Assembly: GCA_020846145.1 (NCBI GenBank)
Contig: JADLEL010000112.1
Span: 1 to 41,240 of the forward strand
Direction of reading: 5' to 3'
From: Pirellulales bacterium
Lineage (GTDB): Bacteria; Planctomycetota; Planctomycetia; Pirellulales; Thermoguttaceae
Length of the DNA: 41,240 nucleotides
In this document: positions 1 to 7,523 of the stretch, in pieces
Layout: every line of letters begins with the position of its first letter
Numbering within the stretch: position 1 is the first letter of the stretch
The notes under the pieces: model-generated
What the model was told of the DNA's origin: nothing
Database searches by the model: none
What the model saw: only the letters and a program-made list of their open reading frames with translations
Program-made: the position numbers and the translations under genes

Positions 1-127
1 AAACATGGACCTGTCCCCTTCCCGCGGCGCGAGGGGGACAGTCCCATTTTCGCGGCGATTAAGCATTATTACGGCGCCATCATCTTTTGCGCCGCGAAAA
101 TCGGGACAGTCCCCTGTGAACGGTTAC
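1..127. repeat. Repeat R1, right part, cut by window edge
   Basis: This is the right part of the R1 element. It has a hairpin built on CTGTCCCC and GGGGGACAG, a second long stem (ATTTTCGCGGCG pairing with CGCCGCGAAAAT), and the terminal segment GGGACAGTCCCCTG followed by TGAACGGTTAC. Other copies are at 2026-2230, 9533-9668, 14003-14077 (short and divergent) and 41115-41240. The left end lies outside the window. Confidence 0.85.
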
Positions 128-154
128 CTTTATTGTTGGTTGACGACGCGGGAC

Positions 155-215
155 GTAGGTTATGCTTCGGCATAACGCATCGTGCGCAGTGGAGTAGGTT
201 ATGCTTTAGCATAAC
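155..215. repeat. Repeat R2, two direct units
   Basis: Two units of GTAGGTTATGC(TT/YY)AGCATAAC lie in the same orientation at 155-176 and 194-215. Each unit is itself a hairpin (GTTATGCT paired with AGCATAAC). The first unit has TTCGG in place of TTTAG, which keeps a loop. Other copies of this family in the window are usually inverted pairs. Confidence 0.8.
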
Positions 216-239
216 GCAACGCTGCATTCTATTACACCC

Positions 240-625
240 GCGGACTTCCTTCAAGTTCGCCGACATTTCTCCTTGACTCGGGAGAATGCCTCCTTTCCCA
301 AACCGCGAAACCGCACATCCCGTTCCCGGCTATTTCGGAAACCCCTGCAAACAGGAGAAAAGGACTTCTTTACGCTCAATCACTTGTAATCCGGCCGCAA
401 CTCGTGTTAAACTACATGCCTAACCCGGATATCTCACCACGGAGACACGGAGTTTTTGCTTTAGTGGTTGGAAAATCGAAATATATAGAATTATATCATT
501 CACACTCTGTCAGAGTTTCCATTGCGAAAAAAATCCCCATCAATCCTACTTCTCCGTGTCCTCCGTGTCTCCGTGGTGAATTATTGTGAGAAATGCGGGC
601 TAATCCACTCCGATTTCAATGAACT
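240..625. other. Intergenic region without a recognisable gene
   Basis: About 385 bp upstream of the serine hydrolase. It holds the inverted repeat described at 434-579. The short open frame at 404-589 is made mostly of that repeat and is not a credible gene. I see no RNA gene and no strong promoter. Confidence 0.6.
434..579. repeat. Inverted repeat R6 (TCACCACGGAGACACGGAG)
   Basis: TCACCACGGAGACACGGAG at 434-452 faces its reverse complement at 561-579, with about 108 bp of AT-richer sequence between. The arms are a perfect 19-bp match. The architecture (two arms around a non-conserved centre) is like the other repeat families here. Confidence 0.85.
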
Positions 626-1969
626 ATGACGACACGAATCTTCGCGAAAATTTCTTCCCCTGCGTCGCTCCCTTCGCTTTCGACGCGACGCCGATTCCTG
701 GCCGCGGCCGCCGCGGCCATGGCCTCTTGGCAGTGCGGACGGTGGGCGTGCGGCCAAGCGAAAGGTCCTGCCGCGCGGAAACTGGAGGCCTACGACGAGC
801 TAATGGCCGCATTCGTGCGCGAACGCGAGCCGCCCGGCGCCGCCTTGGCCGTAACGCATCGCGGCCGCCTGGTGTACGCGCGGGGATTCGGCTTCGCCGA
901 CGTCGAGCAGCGGGAATCCGTCCAGCCCGCGTCGCTGTTCCGCATCGCCAGCGTGAGCAAGCCCTTCACTTCCGCCGCGGTGCTGCATCTGGTCGAAAAC
1001 GGCAAGCTCAAACTCGACGACCCGGTGTTTCCGATCCTGCGCCTCGAACCGCTGCTGGAACGGAATGCAAAAATGGATCCGCGCTGGCGCGACATTACCG
1101 TGCGCCATTGCTTGCAGCACGCCGGCGGATGGGACCGCGGCAAATCGTTCGATCCGATGGGCGCCGGAACCGCCGAATTAGTCGCCGAGGCGTTCGATGT
1201 CCCCCTGCCCATCGACCATAACCAAATCATCCGCTACACGATGGGCAAGCCGCTCGATTCCGATCCGGGCACGGCCTACGCCTATTCCAACTTCGGCTAT
1301 TGCGTGTTGGGCCGCGTCATCGAAGCGGCTTCCGGCAAGCCCTACCGCGAGTACGTCGCCGAGAACATCCTCGCGCCGCTGGGCATCCGCCGCATGAGGC
1401 TGGGAAAAAACCTGCTCGCCGACCGCGCCCCCGGCGAAGTGAAATACTACGACGGCCGGAACCGCCGCGGCCGGGCCATCTCCGGACCGGAGATCGGCCG
1501 CCGCGCGCCGCTGCCCTACGGCGTCGAGTGCCTGGAGACGATGGACGCCAACGGCGGATGGATCGCCACGGCGGTGGAATTGGTCCGCTTCGCCGCCGCG
1601 CTCGACGATCCCGAAAAATGCCCCATCCTCAAGAAGTCGAGCATCGAGGCCATGCTCGCGCCGCCGCCGGGAGCCATCGGCCGGAGGCGAAGGGGCGGGG
1701 CGAAGCCGGTTTACTACGCCTGCGGCTGGAATGTTCAACCGAATCCGGAGCAGCCGGCCCGTTGCGCCAAATGGCACGACGGCTTGCTGGCCGGCTCTTC
1801 CACCGCGCTGGTTTGCCGCAACGACGGCATCGACTGGGCCGTGCTCTTCAACGGCGATGCCGACAAAAGCGGCGTACAATTCGCCGGCGCGATCAATCCC
1901 CTGCTGCACAAGCTGGCAGACGAGATCGCGGCCTGGCCCGATATCGACTTGTTCCCGAAGTTTTTGTGA
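626..1969 (+). CDS. Serine hydrolase, beta-lactamase class C/esterase family, Tat-exported
   Basis: A 447-residue protein of the serine beta-lactamase-like family (penicillin-binding protein, esterase and AmpC-like fold). Residues 19-35 form a twin-arginine signal (STRRRFL followed by an alanine run), so export in folded form is likely. The catalytic tetrad SVSK (residues 109-112) supplies the nucleophile serine and the general-base lysine. A later YSN matches the YxN motif. KWHDG near residue 387 corresponds to the K-T-G/H-x-G element. In this family most members hydrolyse esters, D-amino-acid peptides or beta-lactams, and the substrate cannot be read from sequence. There is no clear ribosome binding site before the ATG. 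The gene stands alone, with an R1 repeat 57 bp downstream. A planctomycete secreted esterase is my best reading; antibiotic resistance should not be assumed. Confidence 0.88.
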   Translation: MTTRIFAKISSPASLPSLSTRRRFLAAAAAAMASWQCGRWACGQAKGPAARKLEAYDELMAAFVREREPPGAALAVTHRGRLVYARGFGFADVEQRESVQPASLFRIASVSKPFTSAAVLHLVENGKLKLDDPVFPILRLEPLLERNAKMDPRWRDITVRHCLQHAGGWDRGKSFDPMGAGTAELVAEAFDVPLPIDHNQIIRYTMGKPLDSDPGTAYAYSNFGYCVLGRVIEAASGKPYREYVAENILAPLGIRRMRLGKNLLADRAPGEVKYYDGRNRRGRAISGPEIGRRAPLPYGVECLETMDANGGWIATAVELVRFAAALDDPEKCPILKKSSIEAMLAPPPGAIGRRRRGGAKPVYYACGWNVQPNPEQPARCAKWHDGLLAGSSTALVCRNDGIDWAVLFNGDADKSGVQFAGAINPLLHKLADEIAAWPDIDLFPKFL

Positions 1970-2025
1970 TCCGATTTCGTATCGAATCTGCGTGCAAAAT
2001 CGCTCTCGGTCTCGCGCTCAACGCG

Positions 2026-2230
2026 GTAAGCGTTCACGCCCCGGTCGGGGACTGGTCCATTTTTCGGCGGGAAAACGTATTTTGTGGACAAACGGTAGGC
2101 CGAAAACATGGACCTGTCCCCTTCCCGCAGCGCAAGGGGGACAGTCCCATTTTCGCGGCGATTAAGCACTTTTACGGCACCATAATCTTTTGCGCCGCGA
2201 AAATCGGGACAGTCCCCTGTGAACGGTTAC
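2026..2230. repeat. Repeat R1, full-length copy (205 bp)
   Basis: The element runs from GTAAGCGTTCACGCCCCGG to a terminal CTGTGAACGGTTAC. The ends form imperfect terminal inverted repeats (GTAAgCGTTCAC against GTAAcCGTTCAC, then GGGGACTG against GGGGACTG). Internal stems are GGACCTGTCCCC with GGGGGACAGTCC and a long ATTTTCGCGGCG stem. It is non-coding and could act as a terminator between the converging serine hydrolase and PAP2 genes. Confidence 0.88.
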
Positions 2231-2962
2231 TCAACGCGAAAACAATAACGCGAGCCATTGCGCCAAGCCCGCGGCGCAGAAGGCGGCGAAAACGGCCGCG
2301 ATCACGTCGAGCGTGTAGTGCGCTCGTAAAATCAGCACGACGCAGGCCTCGCCCAGCGCGACGAGCGCAACCGCCGCGCCCGCCCACCAGGGAAAAAGCC
2401 GCGCCGCCTCGATCGCTCCCAATACCGCAATCGCCGTATGGCCCGAAAAGAAAAAATCGTTCGCCACTTCGTAAGTTACCAACAGCGAAGGGAAGCCGGG
2501 ATATCGCCAGATCATCCCCGGCGGGACGGGCAGCGCGCAGAATCCCTGGCAGATCTGCCGCATCAGGAACAGCACGATCAAGGCCGCCAAGGGTTGCATC
2601 GTCGGCCCGAACACGCTGGCTAGAATCAGGAAGATTCCCAAGAGATCGATGAACGCCGAACTGACGATCAGCACCGCGTCGGCCGATCGCGGATGCGCCG
2701 CCAGATAGCCGTGCAAGGGCGCGGTAAGTTCGTGGATGCCGTCGCCGATGAATCCCGTTCGCACGCCGCGCCCGGAGATCAGCGACTGGCTGGCGAACCA
2801 GCCGATCAGGCTGAAGAGCACGATCCCCCCGCGCAACGCATAGTGGAGCCAAGCACCGCTCGCAGCCGCTTCGGCCTCGTTCAGCGACCAAAACAGAACG
2901 CCGATCAGCAAAACCGACCCGAGCAATGCAAGCCACTTGATGAGCGTGGGTATGTTTTTCAA
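2231..2962 (-). CDS. PAP2-superfamily membrane phosphatase, sphingomyelin-synthase-like
   Basis: A 243-residue polytopic membrane protein with about six hydrophobic segments. The C-terminal half has the signature FFFSGHTA, and about 46 residues later RAHYTLDV. These are the two histidine motifs of the PAP2/sphingomyelin synthase (PAP2_C) group, in which the second histidine and the aspartate complete the catalytic triad of a phosphocholine or phosphoethanolamine head-group transfer or a lipid-phosphate hydrolysis. The length suits the family. It lies 59 bp downstream of the acyltransferase gene on the same strand and is probably cotranscribed, which supports a lipid role. The start ATG follows a weak ribosome site. 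Its stop codon lies directly beside the end of repeat R1. Whether it transfers a head group or only dephosphorylates cannot be told from the sequence. Confidence 0.8.
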   Translation of the reverse strand: MKNIPTLIKWLALLGSVLLIGVLFWSLNEAEAAASGAWLHYALRGGIVLFSLIGWFASQSLISGRGVRTGFIGDGIHELTAPLHGYLAAHPRSADAVLIVSSAFIDLLGIFLILASVFGPTMQPLAALIVLFLMRQICQGFCALPVPPGMIWRYPGFPSLLVTYEVANDFFFSGHTAIAVLGAIEAARLFPWWAGAAVALVALGEACVVLILRAHYTLDVIAAVFAAFCAAGLAQWLALLFSR

Positions 2963-3003
2963 GATGGGGCATCCTCACTGCGAATGGTTCCGTGTCTATG
3001 GAT

Positions 3004-3094
3004 AACAGCGAGCCGGGGGGTTTATCCCCTCGGTTGGAAGTGCGATCTTGTTTGGCGGTTCTTGCCGAGGGGATAAACCCCTCGGCTCGCTGTT
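3004..3094. repeat. Inverted repeat R7 (CAGCGAGCCGAGGGGTTTATC)
   Basis: Two ~30-bp arms, 3004-3033 and 3065-3094, are nearly perfect reverse complements. Each also contains an internal stem (CCGAGGGG with CCCCTCGG). The element overlaps the 3' end of the acyltransferase gene and supplies its last ~24 codons and its stop. Confidence 0.85.
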
Positions 3095-4296
3095 TCCACG
3101 TTACCCCTTGCCTTCGATTCCGCCAACATGCGTTCCAACGCATCGCGCAGTTGCACCATGATCGGGTCCGACTCCGCGCCGCGCTGGCGCGTCGGACCGA
3201 CCTCGATCGCTTCGCCCACCTCGACCACCACCTGAAACGGCCGATGAATCCGGGCCGCATCGGTCAAGTCTTCCTCGAAGCGTTCCACGGTTTCCAAGAG
3301 CTGCTCCCGCGCGGGCGGCGAATCGAAATATCCCGGCGGATAAAGCGACAGTTGCTGCGCCAAATAGACATCGGCCAACTGCCGCCAACGCCGGGCGCGC
3401 TCCCGCTCGTCGATTTCGCCGCCGATCATCTGCGGTAGAATCGCCGCCCGCAGCGACTTCACCCGCGAAGGCACGTCCCCCTCCCGTTCGCCCTTCAGCC
3501 ATTCCCGCTCCAAGGGCAGCAGCAGTCGGTCGATCAACGGCGCCAACCGCTCGGCCATCGTGCCGGATTGCGGTTTCTCCAGATATTCGAGTTCCTTGAG
3601 CGTCAACAGCGCGCTGCCCGCTTTGGCGATCCGCTCGACCAGCGGAAGGTGCTTTTGCGATTGCCAGGAAAGGCGGTGCTCGATGTCTTCGAGCACCTGC
3701 GACAGCGCGCGGTCGAGATCGCCTTGGAAAAAATACCGCACGGCCGCGGGATGAATCACCACCTTGCCCGGCGGAGTCGCTTCGGCGCGGCGTTTGGCGG
3801 CGTTCCGCGCGATGAACGCCGTCCCCTCCATCAAATTATTCAGCCGGTCGTTCGTGCGCGACACGAAGCCTTCGGGAAAGATCATCAGCGGCCGCTGGGC
3901 GCGGGCGAGCAAATCGATCGCGCATTTGAGCGACTCCCGGTCCAACCCCTCCCGATAAACGCTGAACGTCCCGATCCGCGGCAACAGCCAACTCGTCATT
4001 CCGCCTTGCATGAACAAGTGCCAACTCGCCATGATGTGCGGATAGCAATGGATGCGGCCCGCCATGAAGCCCAGAACCATCGGATCGCAGGGCCGGCAAT
4101 GGTTCGCGGCGAGCATGATGCCGTGGCCGGCGGCGATCGACGCCTGCAATCGTTCGAGACCGCGGAACTCGAACCGTTCCAACCCGTAGTTTTTGTCGAG
4201 ATAGCGCCTGCCGTACAAGTGCAGCAGCCGCGGCCAAAAAGTGCCCGCGTGCGGCGGAATGAAGCGGTACGGTTTGTCGATGACGATGTTTTGCAT
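3022..4296 (-). CDS. 1-acyl-glycerol-3-phosphate acyltransferase (PlsC) family protein
   Basis: A 424-residue acyltransferase of the LPLAT/PlsC superfamily. The catalytic HX4D motif is NHCRPCD (His66, Asp71), and the downstream FPEG motif appears as LMIFPEGFVSRT, used to bind the glycerol phosphate. The family moves acyl chains onto lysophosphatidic acid or related lysolipids at the inner membrane. I chose the internal ATG at 4296 because a purine-rich GGGGAA site lies just upstream; the longer frame to 4329 runs towards a repeat. The C-terminal half beyond the catalytic domain is helical, with no family I recognise. The last ~24 residues (from ETASRGVYPLG) are translated from the R7 inverted repeat, so the original stop was probably lost. 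It lies between the MFS gene and the PAP2 gene, all on the minus strand. Confidence 0.85.
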   Translation of the reverse strand: MQNIVIDKPYRFIPPHAGTFWPRLLHLYGRRYLDKNYGLERFEFRGLERLQASIAAGHGIMLAANHCRPCDPMVLGFMAGRIHCYPHIMASWHLFMQGGMTSWLLPRIGTFSVYREGLDRESLKCAIDLLARAQRPLMIFPEGFVSRTNDRLNNLMEGTAFIARNAAKRRAEATPPGKVVIHPAAVRYFFQGDLDRALSQVLEDIEHRLSWQSQKHLPLVERIAKAGSALLTLKELEYLEKPQSGTMAERLAPLIDRLLLPLEREWLKGEREGDVPSRVKSLRAAILPQMIGGEIDERERARRWRQLADVYLAQQLSLYPPGYFDSPPAREQLLETVERFEEDLTDAARIHRPFQVVVEVGEAIEVGPTRQRGAESDPIMVQLRDALERMLAESKARGNVETASRGVYPLGKNRQTRSHFQPRG

Positions 4297-4333
4297 GGCG
4301 GTTCCCCGTTCATACCTATCCAAAACCATGTCG

Positions 4334-4407
4334 GTTGGAGTGGCGGTCGTACTGCCGCCCTTTGAATCGCCGGATAGCAGGGGTGGCAGTACAACCGCCG
4401 CCCCAAC
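4334..4407. repeat. Inverted repeat R8 between MFS and acyltransferase genes
   Basis: GTTGGAGTGGCGGTCGTACT at 4334 and its imperfect reverse complement ending at 4407 (AGTACAACCGCCGCCCCAAC) form 23-bp arms around ~28 bp. This sits in the gap between two probably cotranscribed genes and could fold in the mRNA. Confidence 0.75.
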
Positions 4408-4422
4408 GAATTGAGGTTTTTC

Positions 4423-5730
4423 TTAATAATATCGGTCCGCGCTCTCCTCCTCGGCGGATTTCTCGGCCTGCGCCGCGTCGGCGGGCTTCACGTCCTGCAA
4501 GGAGCCGATGGAGAGGATTTCCGGCCAGATTTTCGCCGACGCGAGCACCACGAAGATCGTGCAGATGCCGCCCCCGACCACCGAGATCACCGGGCCGAAA
4601 AGCCGCGCCGTCAGTCCCGATTCGAATCCGCCGATATCGTTCGAGGCCACGATGAATACGCTGTTCACCGCCGAGACCCGCCCCCGCATGTGGTTCGGCG
4701 TGAGCATCTGCACCAACGTATGCCGCACGACGACGCTGATGTTATCCAGCGCGCCGATCGCGAACATCATCAAAAGCGACAGCCAGTACCACCGTGATAG
4801 CCCGAACCCGATCGTCGCCGCGCCGAATCCGGCCACGGCCCAAAGCAGCGTCCAACCGGCGCGCCGCAAGAGCGGCAGGTGCGCGATCAGCATGGCCATG
4901 AACACCGCCCCCACGGCTTCCATCGATCGCAGAACTCCCAAACCCGTCGCGTTCACGTGCAAAAAATCCTTGGCGAAGACCGGCAGCAGGTACGTCGCTC
5001 CGCCAAACAGCACGGCGAACAGGTCCAGCGTGATCGTCGCCAAAATCAACTTCGTCCGGCCCACGAAACGAATGCCCGCGATCAGGCTTTCGAGCGAAAT
5101 CGATTGCGCGTCGGCGCGTTCGTGCGTGCTTTTCAGGAAGCAGACGGTCGCCAACGAGAGCATTTTACAGACCACCACGACGAGAAACGCCGCCGCCACG
5201 TGCTCGTTTTGGCTGCCGAGAATCAATCCGCCCACGGCGGGGCCGACCATGATCGAGGCATGAAACACCGTGCTGTTCCAGGTGATGGCGTTGCTGAATA
5301 TCTCCTTGGGGACGACCTGCGGCAGGAGCGCGGATCGCGAAGGACCGCCCAGCGCCTGCGCGACCGCGCCGATTCCCAAAAAGACGTACATCCACCATAA
5401 AGGCCAATCGTAAAGCACGCGCAGCAGCAATCCGACCGAAGCAAGAATGCCCAGCGCGATCGCGCAAATGATCACCAACCGCCGGTCGAAGCGGTCGGCA
5501 AGTTGTCCGCCCGCGATGGAAAGCAAAATGACCGGCAGCGCCTGCACCAATCCCACCCAACCCAATTGCAAGGGATCCCCGGTCAACTCGTAGATGCTCA
5601 CGCCCACCGCCACCGTTTCGATCATCTTGGCGAACATGATCGAAAACCAACTTACGGCGAGCAAGCGGAAGGCCGGCACGCGCCACGCGGCATACGGATC
5701 GGGCTTGAGGGTGGAACCGGCGTCGGACAT
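4423..5730 (-). CDS. MFS transporter (MFS_3/EntS-like exporter family)
   Basis: A 435-residue major facilitator transporter with twelve predicted membrane helices. After a short cytoplasmic N-terminus, the first helices run from about residue 17. The conserved loop 2-3 motif is GGQLADRFDRR (about residues 74-84), the usual GxLaDRxGRR variant of the group that includes enterobactin exporter EntS. Helix 5 has the MVGPAVGGLI motif of exporters. The C-terminus is a short acidic cytoplasmic tail. It is the first gene of the minus-strand set MFS, acyltransferase, PAP2. By analogy with LplT-Aas, where a transporter is paired with an acyltransferase, the cargo may be a lysolipid, but this is inference. 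A drug or siderophore exporter is the alternative. The start codon has a weak ribosome site. Confidence 0.85.
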   Translation of the reverse strand: MSDAGSTLKPDPYAAWRVPAFRLLAVSWFSIMFAKMIETVAVGVSIYELTGDPLQLGWVGLVQALPVILLSIAGGQLADRFDRRLVIICAIALGILASVGLLLRVLYDWPLWWMYVFLGIGAVAQALGGPSRSALLPQVVPKEIFSNAITWNSTVFHASIMVGPAVGGLILGSQNEHVAAAFLVVVVCKMLSLATVCFLKSTHERADAQSISLESLIAGIRFVGRTKLILATITLDLFAVLFGGATYLLPVFAKDFLHVNATGLGVLRSMEAVGAVFMAMLIAHLPLLRRAGWTLLWAVAGFGAATIGFGLSRWYWLSLLMMFAIGALDNISVVVRHTLVQMLTPNHMRGRVSAVNSVFIVASNDIGGFESGLTARLFGPVISVVGGGICTIFVVLASAKIWPEILSIGSLQDVKPADAAQAEKSAEEESADRYY

Positions 5731-5879
5731 TGGCTGGAAATGGGATTTCCCCGCGAAAATGCTTGCTCAAAGGCCGTATTGTGTCCCAATAATCGCGTTT
5801 TCGCAAGGCCAATGAAAACGGATGGCGATGATTCTTGTAGTCCGACGCCCCTTCGATTACAATCGAAGGTTTCCACGAT

Positions 5880-5996
5880 CGTTTAGCCCGGAGCCAACGG
5901 CGACGGCGTTTGGGGGCAGGCATCGAACTTCGAAGCGGGCGTTCATGCGATCGAGTCAGCCGCGATTCGCCGTCGCCGTTGGCTCCGGGCTAAACG
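5880..5996. repeat. Repeat R3, inverted pair, abutting the rlmI-like start
   Basis: CGTTTAGCCCGGAGCCAACG at the left (arm 5880-5908) and its reverse complement at the right (5968-5996) give 29-bp arms around a 59-bp centre. The right arm ends three bases before the ATG at 6000. The family recurs at 9682, 36981, 38122 and 40862, and as a single arm at 19563. Confidence 0.9.
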
Positions 5997-5999
5997 AAA

Positions 6000-7199
6000 A
6001 TGACAATTATGGAATATGCAAGAGTCGTTTTGAAACCGCGGAAATCGCGGCCGTTTTACGCCCGCCACCCGTGGGTGCTCGATTCCGCCGTCGAGCGCGT
6101 CGAAGGGCAAACGGCCGACGGCGAGATCGTCGATCTCTTGAACGAAAAAGGAAAGTTCATCGCCCGCGGATTCTTCAACGGCCAAAGCCGCATTCGCGTA
6201 CGGCTCTACTCCTGGAACGCCGCGGATACGCTGGACGAGAACTTTTGGCGGCGGCGTTTGGAAACCGCGATCGGCTCGCGGCGCGAAATCGGCTACGACG
6301 ATCCGTGCGGCGCGGCCCGCCTGGTCTTTAGCGAAGGCGACCGCTTGAGCGGATTGATCGTCGATCGCTATGCCCAGTATCTGGCCGTGCAAGTAACCGC
6401 CTTGGGAATGGCGCTGCGGTTGCCGCAAATCGCGCCCATTCTCCTGGAACTCTCCGGCGCGAAAGGCATCGTCCTCCGCACGGAGAAAGGCATCAAGCAG
6501 GCCGAAGGCCTGGAACTCCGCGACGGGCCGTATTGCGGCGAAACGCCTCGCGAAATGATCGAAATCCGCGAAAACGGCTTGCGGTTCGCCGTCGATCTCT
6601 CGGAAGGCCAGAAGACGGGCTGCTATCTCGATCAGCGCGAAAACCGCAAGGCCGTTGCCGGCTATCTTCGCGGCCGCAGGGTGTTGGATATGTTCTGTTA
6701 CAACGGCGGATTCAGCCTCGCCGCCGCCGCGTTGGGCGGCGCTTCGGAAGTGCTCGGCGTCGATGCCGGCGCGAAAGCCGTCGCCGCCGCCGAGCATAAC
6801 GCGCACCTCAACGGTGTCGATAACGTCCGCTTCCAGGCAGGCGACGCCTTCAAAACCTTGGAACGACTCGCCGAAGCCGGCGAATCCTTCCAGGCCGTCA
6901 TTCTCGATCCCCCCAAATTCACCCGCAGCCGCGGCGCGCTCGCCGAAGCCTTACGGGCGTATCATTGGCTGAATCGCCTCGCGCTCAAGGTGCTCGCTCC
7001 GGGCGGAATTCTCGTCACCTGCAGTTGCTCCGGCCATGTCGCGACGCAGGATTTTGCCGAGATGCTCGTCGGCGTCTCGCAGCAATCGCACCGCGACATT
7101 CAAATCCTCGAACGCCGCGGCGCCGCCCCCGACCACCCCGTTCTCACCTCCTGCCCCGAAGGCGATTATTTGAAGTGCTTCATCTGCCGCGTTTTATGA
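6000..7199 (+). CDS. rlmI: Class I SAM-dependent rRNA methyltransferase, RlmI family (23S rRNA m5C)
   Basis: A 399-residue protein matching the RlmI layout. It has an N-terminal PUA-like domain (residues 1-75, with the typical HPWVLDSAV start), a linker domain, and a Rossmann methyltransferase domain. The SAM loop is LDMFCYNGGFSLAA (about 230-243) with the acidic GVDAG strand following. The motif LDPPKFTRS is the IV motif, and TCSCSGHV holds the cysteine expected to attack the target cytosine. In E. coli this enzyme makes m5C1962 in 23S rRNA, and length and domain order agree. There is no Shine-Dalgarno because an R3 repeat arm ends three bases before the ATG. A second ATG at codon 4 is possible. 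The gene is not obviously in an operon. The family assignment is firm; the exact nucleotide is by analogy. Confidence 0.92.
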   Translation: MTIMEYARVVLKPRKSRPFYARHPWVLDSAVERVEGQTADGEIVDLLNEKGKFIARGFFNGQSRIRVRLYSWNAADTLDENFWRRRLETAIGSRREIGYDDPCGAARLVFSEGDRLSGLIVDRYAQYLAVQVTALGMALRLPQIAPILLELSGAKGIVLRTEKGIKQAEGLELRDGPYCGETPREMIEIRENGLRFAVDLSEGQKTGCYLDQRENRKAVAGYLRGRRVLDMFCYNGGFSLAAAALGGASEVLGVDAGAKAVAAAEHNAHLNGVDNVRFQAGDAFKTLERLAEAGESFQAVILDPPKFTRSRGALAEALRAYHWLNRLALKVLAPGGILVTCSCSGHVATQDFAEMLVGVSQQSHRDIQILERRGAAPDHPVLTSCPEGDYLKCFICRVL

Positions 7200-7523
7200 A
7201 GAGACGGAAGCCGCCGAAAATGCCGTCCTTTCGGCGGGGGGTTCGACGCAATGCCAGGGGCTGACGCCGCCGGGATCTACGACATTGCACCGCCGGGACA
7301 TCGAGGATCGAAAAATCTTGATTTCCTTCCCAAACCGGAAAATCGGCAATCGCCTCCAATAGAGGGGCTTTTTGCCGCGCCTCTGTCTATTTTCCGGGAA
7401 AAAGGCTAAACTTGTAAGATATTCAACTCTTGGCAAGCTTTTCCTTTCGGGCTTTCCGTAAAGAATAGAGATATTGTTCGAATCACGCATTTTCCCCGTT
7501 TCTTCCATCTCGAGGAGGTTCCG
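7200..7523. other. Intergenic region rlmI-sppA with a hairpin
   Basis: About 324 bp. Directly after the rlmI stop, CCGCCGAAA and TTTCGGCGG (about 7211-7236) form a 9-bp hairpin that could end transcription, though no T-run follows. The rest has no gene. A good ribosome binding site, GAGGAGG, lies at about 7511-7517 before sppA. I could not pick a convincing promoter. Confidence 0.55.

Noticed and set aside
404..589. A 61-residue plus-strand frame
   Set aside because: Most of it is translated from the arms of inverted repeat R6; no ribosome site or family.
1300..2652. A 450-residue plus-strand frame that crosses the serine hydrolase end and repeat R1
   Set aside because: It overlaps a well-supported gene in another frame, is arginine-rich, and passes through non-coding repeats.
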